Source: Glacieibacterium frigidum (lineage in GTDB: Bacteria; Pseudomonadota; Alphaproteobacteria; Sphingomonadales; Sphingomonadaceae). Taken from it: 64,000 bases of DNA. Below the pieces are notes generated by a model. That model was not told the origin of the DNA, did not search any database, and was given only the letters and a program-made list of their open reading frames with translations. The position numbers and the translations under genes are program-made. Below are positions 10,192 through 19,812 of the stretch, piece after piece (the first letter of the stretch is position 1; every line of letters begins with the position of its first letter). The stretch is from NCBI RefSeq assembly GCF_007097155.1, contig NZ_VJWA01000002.1:186001-250000 (forward strand), given 5' to 3'.

Positions 10192-13032
10192 ATGAAGCAT
10201 CTTTTCCTGGCCTCGGCCTGTGCCCTCGTCATGCCTGCCGCTGTGCTCGCCCAGACTGCCGATGCTCCGGCCGGCAGCGCCGCCCTCACCGTCAACACGC
10301 CGAACGCGTCGCCCGCGCCGGTCCCCGCAACTGCCGGCCAGGGCGCTGTCTCCGATGCCGTCGCACCGGGCACTGCTGACGCCAGCGACCCCAACGACGG
10401 CGAGATCATCATCACCGCGACGCGCCGCAGCCAGGCGCTGTCGAACGTGCCGATCGCGGTCTCGGCCGTCAGCCAGGAGTCGCTCCAGAACTCCGGCGCC
10501 AACGACATCCGCGCACTGAATCAGCTCGCGCCGTCGCTGCTCGTCTCGTCGACCGGCAACGAGGCCAACGGCTCGGCCCGTATCCGCGGCATCGGCACGG
10601 TCGGCGACAACCCCGGCCTCGAAAGCTCGGTCGCGGTGTTCATCGACGGCGTCTACCGCAGCCGCACCGGCTCGGGCCTCAACGAGCTCGGCGAGATCGA
10701 GCGCATCGAGGTGCTGCGCGGTCCCCAGGGCACCTTGTTCGGCCGCAACGCGTCCGCCGGCCTGATCAACATCATCACCGCCAAGCCGTCGTTCGACTTC
10801 GGCGCCAATGGCGAGGCGACCTACGGCAACTACAACCAGATCCGCCTGCAGGGTGGCGTCACCGGCCCGATCATCGCCGAGAAGCTCGCCGCCCGCATCG
10901 ACGGCGTCTTTGTGAAGCGCGACGGCTTCTACAAGGACGTCACCGGTGGCAACGGCCGCGTCAACGACCGCGACCGCTACTTCGTCCGCGGCCAGTTGCT
11001 GTTCACGCCGACCGACGACATCAGCCTGCGCCTGATCGGTGACTACACGAACCGGAACGAGGAGTGCTGCGCCGCCGTCTACACCTCGACGCGCGAGACC
11101 TTCGACCCGACCGGCGGCGCGCAGAACGCCACTTCGCCGGGCTTCAACACCGATCGTGCGGTCGCGACCGCGAACACCAACCGCATCGTCGACATCCTCG
11201 GCCGCCTCGGCAACGTCTTCCCTACCCCGGGTGACCCGTACAGCCGCCAGATCGCCGTGACGCCGGGCCGCTCGTTCCGCAACACCACGACCGACTGGGG
11301 CGGCTCGGGCCAGCTCGACTGGGACCTGGGCGACGTCACGCTGACCTCGATCACCGCCTACCGCCAGTACAAGGCCGGCGGCGCTGCCGACATCGACTAT
11401 ACGAACCTCGACCTCACCTACCGCGCGGACGACGGCAACGCGTTCCGCCGCTTCAAGACCTTCACGCAGGAAGTCCGCCTCCAGGGCTCGCTGTTCGACG
11501 ACCGCCTCGACTGGCTGGTCGGCGGCTTCTACAGCCGCGAGAAGCTGAAGGTCGTCGATAACGCCCGCTTCGGCACGCAGTACGGCCAGTTCGCCGCCTG
11601 CCGCGTCGTCTCGGGCCTGCAGGAAGCGACTGGCATCCCGTACCAGGCGCTGATCAACACCGCGAACCCGGGCTGCCTCAGCGCCACCGCGACGGCCGTG
11701 CTGAATGGCGGCTTCGGTGCCGCGGCGCCGCTGATTGCGGGAGGCCTGCAGCGGCTGTCGACGCTCAACGACCTCGGCGACCAGCGTGCCGTCTACAACC
11801 AGGACAGCGAGAACTACGCGTTCTTCACGCACAACATCTTCAAGGTCACCGACCGGCTCAGCCTGACGGTGGGTGCGCGCTACACGCACGAGCAGAAGGA
11901 TTTTGACGCCAACTTCGTCAACAACAACACTGTCTGCCCGACGCAGCAGTCGTCGCTGGGGCCGCTTCTGGGCAACCCGGCGCTGGCGGCGCTGGCCGGC
12001 GGCATCATCACGCTCAGCTGCACCGGCAACTCGTCGTCGGCGCTGAACGCGCTCAACCTTAACGACAGCTTCAAGGAGAGCCAGTGGACCGGCACCGCGG
12101 TCCTGTCGTGGAAGCCGATCGATCCGCTGCTGGTCTATGCCTCCTACGCCAAGGGCTATAAGGCGGGCGGCTACAACCTCGACCGTTCGGACCTCGGCTC
12201 TGCGCTGTTCCCGCGCTCGAACGCCAATGCGGCAAACCTGCAGTTCGAGCCCGAGAAGGTCGATGCCTACGAGCTCGGTGCGAAGCTGAAGCTGCGCGGC
12301 TTCACGCTGAACGCCGCGGTCTTCCGCCAGGAGTTCAAGAGCTTCCAGCTGAACACCTTCAACGGCACCGTCTTCGTCGTGCAGAACATCAATTCCTGCG
12401 GCGACAGCCTGAACGGCCTCGACCAGGATTCCAGCGCGACCACCGGTGCCTGTTCCGGCAAGGTCAAGCCCGGCGTGATCAGCCAGGGCGTGGAGCTTGA
12501 GGCCGTCCTCAGCCCGACGCCGAACGTCCAGGTCAGCGCCGGCTACACCTACTCCGACACGTTTTATAAGAAGAACCTTGTCGGCAGCACCTCGGGCGAG
12601 GCGCTCGACCCGGCGCTCTTCCTGCTGCCGGGCCGCCAGCTGTCGAACGCGCCGAAGCACACGGTCACGACCTCGGCCGCGTTCACGCCGGACATCGGTA
12701 GCAGCGGGCTGAGCGGGCTCTTCTATGTCGATAGCCGCACGACCTCCAAGTACAACACCGGCTCCGACCTCTTTCCGGAGAAGGAGCAGGCGTCGTTCAC
12801 GACCGTCAATGCCCGCATCGGCATCCGCGGTGCCGATCAGAAGTGGGCGCTGGAGCTGTGGGGCCAGAACATCTTCAACGTGAACTACAAGCAGGTCGCC
12901 TTTAACACGCCGTTCCAGGGCGCGGGCTCCTCGGCCCAGACCGCGGCGTTCGGCACCGTGGCGAACCAGCTGTTCAGCAGCTTCCTGGCTGAGCCGCGCA
13001 CCTACGGCGTGACCGGGCGCTTCCGCTTCTAG
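10192..13032 (+). CDS. TonB-dependent receptor (large)
   Basis: A 946-residue outer-membrane receptor. It has a signal peptide of about 20 residues ending VLA-Q, an Ala/Pro-rich linker, and a TonB-box-like stretch around residue 75 (GEIIITATRRS). The plug domain carries IERIEVLRGPQGTLFGRNAS at about residues 165-185, and the 22-strand barrel ends in terminal Phe (VTGRFRF). It is about 200 residues longer than the receptor at 521. Several barrel loops contain Cys pairs and Gly/Ala-rich inserts. It stands alone, with a ribosome site (GGGAG) and a terminator behind it. No neighbouring enzyme gives a hint of its ligand. Confidence 0.95.
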   Translation: MKHLFLASACALVMPAAVLAQTADAPAGSAALTVNTPNASPAPVPATAGQGAVSDAVAPGTADASDPNDGEIIITATRRSQALSNVPIAVSAVSQESLQNSGANDIRALNQLAPSLLVSSTGNEANGSARIRGIGTVGDNPGLESSVAVFIDGVYRSRTGSGLNELGEIERIEVLRGPQGTLFGRNASAGLINIITAKPSFDFGANGEATYGNYNQIRLQGGVTGPIIAEKLAARIDGVFVKRDGFYKDVTGGNGRVNDRDRYFVRGQLLFTPTDDISLRLIGDYTNRNEECCAAVYTSTRETFDPTGGAQNATSPGFNTDRAVATANTNRIVDILGRLGNVFPTPGDPYSRQIAVTPGRSFRNTTTDWGGSGQLDWDLGDVTLTSITAYRQYKAGGAADIDYTNLDLTYRADDGNAFRRFKTFTQEVRLQGSLFDDRLDWLVGGFYSREKLKVVDNARFGTQYGQFAACRVVSGLQEATGIPYQALINTANPGCLSATATAVLNGGFGAAAPLIAGGLQRLSTLNDLGDQRAVYNQDSENYAFFTHNIFKVTDRLSLTVGARYTHEQKDFDANFVNNNTVCPTQQSSLGPLLGNPALAALAGGIITLSCTGNSSSALNALNLNDSFKESQWTGTAVLSWKPIDPLLVYASYAKGYKAGGYNLDRSDLGSALFPRSNANAANLQFEPEKVDAYELGAKLKLRGFTLNAAVFRQEFKSFQLNTFNGTVFVVQNINSCGDSLNGLDQDSSATTGACSGKVKPGVISQGVELEAVLSPTPNVQVSAGYTYSDTFYKKNLVGSTSGEALDPALFLLPGRQLSNAPKHTVTTSAAFTPDIGSSGLSGLFYVDSRTTSKYNTGSDLFPEKEQASFTTVNARIGIRGADQKWALELWGQNIFNVNYKQVAFNTPFQGAGSSAQTAAFGTVANQLFSSFLAEPRTYGVTGRFRF

Positions 13033-13059
13033 TCCCGCACACGCCTGCACGGACGAAGA

Positions 13060-13088
13060 AACCCGCGCCGGCAACGGCGCGGGTTTTC
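13060..13088. terminator. Bidirectional intrinsic terminator
   Basis: An 11-bp GC-rich stem (AACCCGCGCCG and its complement, 13060-13070 and 13075-13085) with a GCAA loop, followed by a short T run. It lies 28 bases after the TonB receptor stop. In the other direction it can also end transcripts from folK and tRNA-Lys. Confidence 0.8.
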
Positions 13089-13174
13089 CTTGTGCGTCGC
13101 GGTCGTCACGCAGCCTGCTGGATTAAGCGCCGTGATCGCGGCCACGGCGTCTTCACACGACTGACTGAAGATGT

Positions 13175-13250
13175 TGGTGAGCCCTGCGGGATTCGAACCC
13201 GCGACCTACTGATTAAAAGTCAGTTGCTCTACCGATTGAGCTAAGGGCTC
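13175..13250 (-). tRNA. tRNA-Lys (anticodon TTT)
   Basis: The minus strand gives a complete cloverleaf: acceptor GAGCCCT pairing with AGGGCTC, D-arm AGCTCAATCGGTAGAGC, anticodon loop with TTT, T-arm with GGTTCGAATCC, discriminator A and an encoded CCA at 13175-13177. It is 76 bases long with CCA. Its 5' end overlaps the last 10 bases of the folK coding region on the same strand. Confidence 0.97.
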
Positions 13251-13738
13251 GGCGATGCCGCTTTAGGGCGGTGGAGGCGGGCGTGCAACTGACGCGCGGT
13301 CGCGCCCAGCAGCGGATGACGCCAGCGCGGCGCTACCTCGACCAGCGGGTCGAGGACGAAGGCGCGTTGATGCAGGCGCGGGTGGGGCAGCGTCAGACGG
13401 CGGGTCTTCAGCACCGCCGGCCCCTGCGCCAGCAGGTCGAGGTCGAGCACCCGTGCCCCCCAGCGCCGCGCGCCGCGGCGGCCGAACGCCGCCTCGATGC
13501 CGTTGAGCACGTCCAGCACCTGCGCCGGGCCAAGATCGGTCGCCACCGCCACCACGGCATTGGCGAAGCGCCGCCCGCCCGGGCCCACGGCAGCGGTCGA
13601 ATGCGTCCGCGAGCGCCGCACGACCCGCAGGCCTGCCGCGTCGAGCGCCGCGACCGCCGCGGCGACGACCCCGGCGGGCGATCCGTGCCGCCCGTGCCGC
13701 CGGTTCGAGCCGAGCGCGATCAGGGTGTTTGCCGCCAT
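13241..13738 (-). CDS. folK: 2-amino-4-hydroxy-6-hydroxymethyldihydropteridine pyrophosphokinase
   Basis: A 165-residue HPPK enzyme of folate synthesis, transferring pyrophosphate from ATP to 6-hydroxymethyl-dihydropterin. It shows the N-terminal IALGSNRRHG, the central FANAVVAVATDL strand, and the signature ARVLDLDLLAQGP with the two metal-binding Asp residues, followed by LPHPRLHQRAFVLDPL. The C-terminus runs into the tRNA-Lys gene: the TAG stop (13243-13241) uses the T, A and G of the tRNA's 5' segment. It is divergent from the uracil-DNA glycosylase gene, 27 bases away. Confidence 0.94.
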   Translation of the reverse strand: MAANTLIALGSNRRHGRHGSPAGVVAAAVAALDAAGLRVVRRSRTHSTAAVGPGGRRFANAVVAVATDLGPAQVLDVLNGIEAAFGRRGARRWGARVLDLDLLAQGPAVLKTRRLTLPHPRLHQRAFVLDPLVEVAPRWRHPLLGATARQLHARLHRPKAASPSP

Positions 13739-13765
13739 GCCCGCCGCCGCTTACACGCCACGCCG

Positions 13766-14437
13766 ATGGACACCAACTTCCTCCCCGACCCGCCGCTTGC
13801 CTATGCGGGGGACCCGCCAAGAGATTGCCCGCGCTGCCCGCGCCTCGTCGAATACCGCGAGGCCAACCGCATCGCGCACCCCGACTGGTTCAACGCGCCC
13901 GTCCCCGGCTGGGGCGATCCGGAGGCCTGGCTGTGCGTCGCGGGGCTGGCGCCGGGCGTGTCGGGGGCGAACCGCACCGGGCGGCCGTTCACCGGCGACG
14001 GCGCGGGCGTGCTGCTGTACGCGACGCTGGCGAAGTTCGGGCTGTCGGAGGGCGAGTACGGCGCCGACCCTGCCGACGGGCTGCGGCTGACGGGAGCCTT
14101 TATCTCCAACGCCGCGCGCTGCGTGCCGCCTGCCAATCGCCCGACGCCCGAGGAAGTGCGGACCTGCCGCCCGTTCCTCGAGAGCCAGCTCGCCAGCCTG
14201 CCGAACCTGAAAGTCGTCGTCGCGCTCGGCCAGATCGCGCATCAGTCGGTAGTCAAGGCGCTCGGCGGCAAGCTGCCAAAGCATCCGTTCGCGCACGGCG
14301 CGGTCCACCGGCTGCACACCGGCTATGTGATGATCGACTCGTATCACTGCTCGCGCCTCAACACGAACACCGGGCGGCTGACGACGCCGATGTTCGAAGC
14401 AGTGTTCGAGGCGGCGGCGGCGGCTCGCACGGCGTAA
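13766..14437 (+). CDS. Uracil-DNA glycosylase, family 5 (UDGb type)
   Basis: A 223-residue base-excision repair enzyme. The motif-1 region reads VAGLAPGVSGANRTGRPFTG, typical of the UDGb family, which removes uracil and other deaminated bases. Four cysteines suited to a 4Fe-4S cluster are visible (CPRC near residue 19, then Cys in AARCVPP and in VRTCRPF). The motif-2 region is SYHCSRLNTNTGRLT, where the better-known members have HPS; here Cys replaces Pro. The ATG at 13766 fits the domain start. It is divergent from folK. Function is secure at family level. Confidence 0.9.
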   Translation: MDTNFLPDPPLAYAGDPPRDCPRCPRLVEYREANRIAHPDWFNAPVPGWGDPEAWLCVAGLAPGVSGANRTGRPFTGDGAGVLLYATLAKFGLSEGEYGADPADGLRLTGAFISNAARCVPPANRPTPEEVRTCRPFLESQLASLPNLKVVVALGQIAHQSVVKALGGKLPKHPFAHGAVHRLHTGYVMIDSYHCSRLNTNTGRLTTPMFEAVFEAAAAARTA

Positions 14438-14510
14438 GCTGCGCGCGGTTGAAAGTCGTTACGGGACAGGCCACAACGGCAGGCCCGAGCGTCTGGGAGC
14501 CAGCGCAGCA

Positions 14511-15821
14511 ATGACCACAGCCCCCGTCGGACGGATTACCGAGCGCGAACGCATCGCCCAGCTCGACGTGCTGCGCGGTCTCGCGATCCTGCTCATCCTG
14601 TTCATGAACGTGCCGTACATGGGCGACGTCGTGACCGAGGACTACCTGCCGCAGCGCCTCAGCTGGACGGCATTCGACCAGGCGTGGTGGTGGGTCAATC
14701 GGCTGCTCGACGGCACGCAGCGCGGTCTGCTCGAGCTGCTGTTCGGCGCCGGCGTGCTGATCATGGCGCGCACCGCGATGACCCCCGATGGGCCCGTCGC
14801 GGTCGCCGACCTGCATATCCGGCGTAACCTGTGGCTCGCGGCGTTCGGCATCGCCAACGGCGTCATACTTTTCTGGGAAGGCGACATCCTGCTCAGTTAC
14901 GGCTGCGCCGCGCTGCTGATCTTTCCGTTCCGGACGCTCAGGGTGCGGCAGTTGCTCATCATCGGCATCGCGATGAGCGTTGCGCTGTGGTCGCACAATC
15001 TCGTCGACTATATCGAGCGCGTCGACCTCGCCGAGCGTGCCGCAGCGACTGCAACGACTCCCGCGCAGTCCGCCGACCGCGCCGCCGCGCAGCGCGATCT
15101 CGACAAATACACGCGTGAGGTGCGCGTCCCCGACCCCGCGGTCGCTGCGATGCAGATCGCCGGCAACAAGGGTTCGTGGACCGATTTCGCCGTCTACCGG
15201 GTCATGTCCTGGGCCTACGTCCAGTTTACCGGCGTCGGCATCTTCTGGGAGAATGTCGTCGAGGCGTTTGCGGCGATGCTGATCGGCATGGCGCTGTTCA
15301 AGACGGGGATCATCCAGGGCAAGGCATCGCGCCGCACCTATTGGTGGCTGCTCGGCCTTGGCTACGGCATCGGCTGGGGGTTGCGAATCGATGCGACGAT
15401 CGACGCGATGCGGTTCAGCGGGGAGCCGTACATCGGGCTGTTCACGCACAGCTTGGCGCGGCTGCCGATCGTCATGGACCATATCGGCGCGGTGGCTTTG
15501 CTGCTGCAAAGCCGCACCGGCGCACGGTTGCTCGCGCCGTTCCAGGCGACGGGGCGCCTGCCGCTGACGACGTACCTTGGAGCGTCGCTCGTCGCGATGC
15601 TGGTCTTCGGCCCCCTGGGGGGCCAGTTCGCGCAGCACGGCTATGGCACGCTGGCGACCGGGGCCGCGCTGTTCATGGCGCTGCAGCTTGCGGGCGCGAA
15701 CCTGTGGCTGCGCAACTTCGCCAACGGGCCGGTCGAATGGCTGTGGAAGAGCCTCGGGTACAACCGCCGCCAGCCCTTCCGCCGCGGCGACCCGCTGATC
15801 GGTGCCGAGGCGACGTCGTGA
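14511..15821 (+). CDS. DUF418 domain-containing membrane protein
   Basis: A 436-residue inner-membrane protein with about eight to ten hydrophobic segments, starting with LDVLRGLAILLILFMNV (residues about 16-34), a pattern shared with acyltransferase-like YeiB/DUF418 proteins. The C-terminal half contains the DUF418 core (FQATGRLPLTTYLGASLV, about residue 345) and the end NGPVEWLWKSLGY. A charged soluble loop with RAAAQRDLDKYTREV lies near residue 190. The biochemical role of the family is unknown. Its stop overlaps the GTG start of the next gene by 4 bases, implying translational coupling to a GFA-family protein. Confidence 0.9.
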   Translation: MTTAPVGRITERERIAQLDVLRGLAILLILFMNVPYMGDVVTEDYLPQRLSWTAFDQAWWWVNRLLDGTQRGLLELLFGAGVLIMARTAMTPDGPVAVADLHIRRNLWLAAFGIANGVILFWEGDILLSYGCAALLIFPFRTLRVRQLLIIGIAMSVALWSHNLVDYIERVDLAERAAATATTPAQSADRAAAQRDLDKYTREVRVPDPAVAAMQIAGNKGSWTDFAVYRVMSWAYVQFTGVGIFWENVVEAFAAMLIGMALFKTGIIQGKASRRTYWWLLGLGYGIGWGLRIDATIDAMRFSGEPYIGLFTHSLARLPIVMDHIGAVALLLQSRTGARLLAPFQATGRLPLTTYLGASLVAMLVFGPLGGQFAQHGYGTLATGAALFMALQLAGANLWLRNFANGPVEWLWKSLGYNRRQPFRRGDPLIGAEATS

Positions 15822-16146
15822 TCGCCGCCGCGTGCCATTGCGGGGCGGTGACGCTCAAGCTCGACGCGGCGCCGGCCGAGGTGACGAGCTGCAACTGCTC
15901 GATCTGCCGCCGCACCGGGCTGCTGTGGGCCTATTATGCGCTCGCACAGGTGCAGGTAGACGGGGCGACCGACACCTATGTCTGGGGCGACCGCTCGCTC
16001 GCGCTGCACCGCTGCCGGACGTGCGGCTGCGTCAGCCACTGGCTGGCGTTCGATCCCGGCTATGACCGGATGGGGGTCAACGCGCGGCTGCTCGACCCCG
16101 CAGTGCTCGCCGCCGCCAGCGTGAAGCTGGTCGACGGCGCGTCGTT

Positions 16147-16150
<4 letters not shown>
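15818..16150 (+). CDS. GFA family zinc protein (glutathione-dependent formaldehyde-activating-like)
   Basis: A 110-residue protein of the GFA/CENP-V fold. The zinc-binding cysteines are clear: CHCG near residue 7, CNCSICRR near residue 26, and CRTCGC near residue 66. Start is GTG at 15818, overlapping the DUF418 stop as GTGA. Members are annotated as activating formaldehyde with glutathione, but most are uncharacterised; I would not assert that reaction. The 3' end overlaps the convergent amidase gene by 4 bases. It is one of three GFA proteins in the window. Confidence 0.9.
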
Positions 16151-16988
<838 letters not shown>

Positions 16989-16992
<4 letters not shown>

Positions 16993-17963
16993 GCGGGAAC
17001 CTGCTGGGTGATGCAGTGGAAACTGCCACCGCCCGTCAGGATATGGTTCGCCCGCAGCCCGATGCAATCGCGACCCGGGAACAGCGCGGCGACTGCGGCG
17101 ACCGCGGCGTCGTCGTACGCCGTGCCGTAGACCGGCACGACGACGCAGCCGTTGGCGACGTACCAGTTCATGTGGCTGGCGGGCACGACCTCGCCGTCGA
17201 CCTCGACACGGCCCGGCGAGGGGATCGTCACGACGTCTAGGCCGAAGTCGCGTGCCCGGTCGTGCGCGTCGGCGAAGGCATCGGCATTGGGATCGTCGGT
17301 GCCCGAGGCATGGGGAAGCGCCAGCACACCGGGCGCAACAAGGCGCGCGAGGTTGTCGACGTGTCCGTCGGTATGGTCGTTGAGCAAACCATCGCCGAGC
17401 CACAGCACGCGCTCGAGGCCAAGATCGCGGCGCAGGTGCGATTCGACCTCGAACCGGTCCATGTGCGGATTGCGGTTGGGGTTGAGCAGGCACGCCTCGG
17501 TGGTGACGCACAGGCCCTCGCCGTCGACCTCGATCGCGCCGCCTTCGAGTACCCAGGCGTGGCGGACCAGCGGGACGTCCGCGCCATCAGCGACGAAGGC
17601 CGCGACGCCGTCGTCGCCGGCGAGGTCGTACTTGCCGCCCCAGCCGTTGAAGCGGAAACCCGCCGCCGCCAGCCCATGCGCCGAGGACAGGAACAGCGGG
17701 CCGGTATCACGCAGCCAGATGTCGCCGAAGGCATAGCGGTGGAAGCCGACGTTAACGCCGCCCAGCGCCGCGCGCGCGGCGGCTTCGGCGCCTTCCGTGG
17801 CGCACAGCAGTTCGACGCGCTCCGACGCCGCGATGGCGCGAACCATGGCGGCGACCTCGGCCTGGGCGGGCGCGAGATCGTCCTCCCACAGGTCATCGGC
17901 GCTGGGAAATGCCGTCCAGCACGCGGCGTGGGGCATCCATTCGGCAGGCTGGCGAGCGGTCAT
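16989..17963 (-). CDS. aguA: Agmatine deiminase
   Basis: A 324-residue peptidyl-arginine-deiminase-fold enzyme converting agmatine to N-carbamoylputrescine and ammonia. Marks are EWMPHAACWTAFP at the N-terminus, GDIWLRDTGP (about residue 80), LNDHTDGHVDNLARL (about 200), and the catalytic Cys in ILTGGGSFHCITQQ near the C-terminus. The ATG at 17963 (MTARQPAEWMPH) matches the family start; a longer frame upstream is not conserved in type. The gene lies 16 bases after rlmE and overlaps aguB by 4 bases. Confidence 0.95.
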
Positions 17964-17979
17964 GTGCGCCGCTTGCCAG

Positions 17980-18720
17980 TCATTCAGGGTCGGGCGCAAC
18001 CCCCTCGGCGGGGTCGGGCGCAACCTCTTCCGCCATTCGCCCCTTGAAGCCCTGCGCGACGACGTACCACTCGCTCGATCCCTTGCGGCTCGCGGGTGGC
18101 TTGACGTGCTTAACGGTCGCGAACGCCTGCTTGAGCGCGGCGGTCAGCGTATTGTCGCCGCCGCCCGCGAGCACCTTCGCGACGAAGCAGCCGCCCGGCC
18201 GCAACAGCCGGGTCGCCATGTCGAGGCCCAGCTCGATCAGCCCCATCGTGCGGATATGGTCGGTCTGCTGATGCCCCACCGTATTCGCCGCCATATCCGA
18301 CAGCACGAGGTCGGCGGTGCCGCCGAGCGCCTCGAGGATCAGCGCCTCGGCATCATCGTCGCGGATGTCCTTCTGGAAGATCGTCACCCCGGTGATCGGC
18401 TCGATCGGCAGCAGGTCGATCGCGACGACCGTTGCTCTCGGCCGGTCCTGCATCACCACCTGGCACCAGCCACCGGGTGCCGCGCCCAGGTCGACGACGC
18501 GGTTGACGCCGCGCAGCAGGTTGAACCGCTCGTCGAGTTCGATCAGCTTGAATGCCGCGCGGCTGCGCCACCCGGCGGCTTTCGCGGCCTTGACGTACGG
18601 GTCGTTCAACTGGCGCTGCAGCCAGCGGTTCGACGAATTGCTGCGCTTCTTGGCGGTCAGGACGCGCGTCTTGCCGCCCTGCGACCGTCCGCTGCCGCCG
18701 CCACCCGATGGTGCCTTCAT
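17980..18720 (-). CDS. rlmE: 23S rRNA (uridine-2'-O-)-methyltransferase RlmE/FtsJ
   Basis: A 246-residue SAM-dependent methyltransferase that modifies U2552 of 23S rRNA. It shows the RNA-binding N-terminus with SRAAFKLIELDERFNLL, the SAM motif VDLGAAPGGWCQV (about residue 80), the catalytic Asp in LVLSDMAANTVGH and the Lys in GGCFVAKVLAGG. The protein ends in a tandem repeat (EEVAPDPAEGVAPDPE) encoded by a 15-base direct repeat. Its ATG overlaps the ppx-like gene stop by 4 bases. Confidence 0.96.
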   Translation of the reverse strand: MKAPSGGGGSGRSQGGKTRVLTAKKRSNSSNRWLQRQLNDPYVKAAKAAGWRSRAAFKLIELDERFNLLRGVNRVVDLGAAPGGWCQVVMQDRPRATVVAIDLLPIEPITGVTIFQKDIRDDDAEALILEALGGTADLVLSDMAANTVGHQQTDHIRTMGLIELGLDMATRLLRPGGCFVAKVLAGGGDNTLTAALKQAFATVKHVKPPASRKGSSEWYVVAQGFKGRMAEEVAPDPAEGVAPDPE

Positions 18721-19712
18721 GGCCGCGCCATGAGCGTGCGCAGGATGCCCTCGCGGATTCCGCGGTCGGCGACGCGGATCTCCTCGGCGGGCCAGCAGTC
18801 GAGGATCGCGAGCAGGATGGCGCAGCCCGCGACGACCAGGTCGGCGCGTTCGTGGCCGATGCAGGTAACCTCGGCGCGCTCGGCCGGCGATCGGCTGCTC
18901 AGCATCGCCGAGATCTCGCGCATCGCTACCGCGGTGACCATGCAGCCGTCGACCTGCCGCCGGTCATAGGCCGGCAGGCCGAGGTGGACGCTCGCCAGCG
19001 TGGTGATCGTGCCGCTGGTGCCGAGCAGCTGGATCGGGCCCGGTGCGAGGCGCGCGACATCGGCGGCGAAACGCGTCAGATGGCCGGCGGCGAGTGCGCG
19101 CATGCGTTCGAAGGCAGGTCCTCGCTCTTCCGGCGGCAGGACGATCGCCTCGGTCTCGGCAAGCGACACGACGCCCCACGGCACGCTGACCCAGGCCAGC
19201 ATCTCGGGCTCGCCGCGCGCGTCGGCACGCACCAGGCTGAGCTCGGTCGAGCCGCCACCGATGTCGAAGACCAGCGCCGGCGGACCGTCGGGGTCGATCA
19301 GCGACTGGCAGCCGAGCACCGCCAGCCGTGCCTCCTCGGCAGGCGTGATGACGTCGAGCGCAATGCCGGTCTCGGCGTAGACGCGGTCGACGAAGGCCGC
19401 GCCGTTTGACGCGCGGCGGCAGGCCTCGGTCGCGACGTTGCGCGTCACGAAGACCTGGCGGCGCTGCAATTTCTCGCTGCAGATCCGCAGCGCCTCGATC
19501 GCGCGGTCCTGCGCTCGGTCGCTGAGACGCCCCGACTGGACGAGCCCCTCGCCGAGCCGGACGATGCGCGAGAAGGCGTCAACGATGGTGAAGCCGCCAG
19601 CGCCGGGCCGCGCGATCAGCAGGCGACAGTTATTGGTGCCGAGATCGAGCGCGCCGAAAGTGCGCGTGCGCGGACGGTAGGATTCGGCTGGGGCGGTCTG
19701 CCCCGCGAGCAT
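18717..19712 (-). CDS. Ppx/GppA family phosphatase (exopolyphosphatase / pppGpp phosphohydrolase)
   Basis: A 331-residue member of the actin-like ASKHA fold family acting on polyphosphate or pppGpp. The phosphate-1 motif is FGALDLGTNNCRLLI (about residue 20) and the phosphate-2 motif is VFDIGGGSTELSLV (about residue 145). It is short, the single-module form without the C-terminal HD-like domain of E. coli Ppx. I chose the ATG at 19712 (MLAGQTAP) since the earlier in-frame ATG only adds Arg/Pro-rich codons. It is the first gene of the ppx-rlmE-aguA-aguB run. Sequence alone does not separate Ppx from GppA. Confidence 0.92.
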   Translation of the reverse strand: MLAGQTAPAESYRPRTRTFGALDLGTNNCRLLIARPGAGGFTIVDAFSRIVRLGEGLVQSGRLSDRAQDRAIEALRICSEKLQRRQVFVTRNVATEACRRASNGAAFVDRVYAETGIALDVITPAEEARLAVLGCQSLIDPDGPPALVFDIGGGSTELSLVRADARGEPEMLAWVSVPWGVVSLAETEAIVLPPEERGPAFERMRALAAGHLTRFAADVARLAPGPIQLLGTSGTITTLASVHLGLPAYDRRQVDGCMVTAVAMREISAMLSSRSPAERAEVTCIGHERADLVVAGCAILLAILDCWPAEEIRVADRGIREGILRTLMARP

Positions 19713-19812
19713 CGGCACGGTCGTCGCCTTAGATCTTCGCCGGCCCGCGGGGATACCGCGCCGGTCACTTGACCCAAGTGTAGGCGGACGCGGCGCGCGG
19801 GGCAACCGCGGG

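Noticed and set aside
10168..13074. A 968-codon open frame on the minus strand opposite the large TonB receptor
   Set aside because: The plus strand encodes a receptor with full domain signatures. The opposite frame is rich in Arg, Ala, Asp and Val with no motif, which is the expected shadow of GC-rich coding DNA.
13129..13148. GCCGTG/CACGGC dyad between the receptor terminator and tRNA-Lys
   Set aside because: The stem is only 6 bp and has no T run. The nearby 13060-13088 stem explains termination.
18000..18045. 15-base direct repeat near the end of rlmE
   Set aside because: It encodes a tandem VAPDP repeat in the RlmE tail and needs no further explanation.
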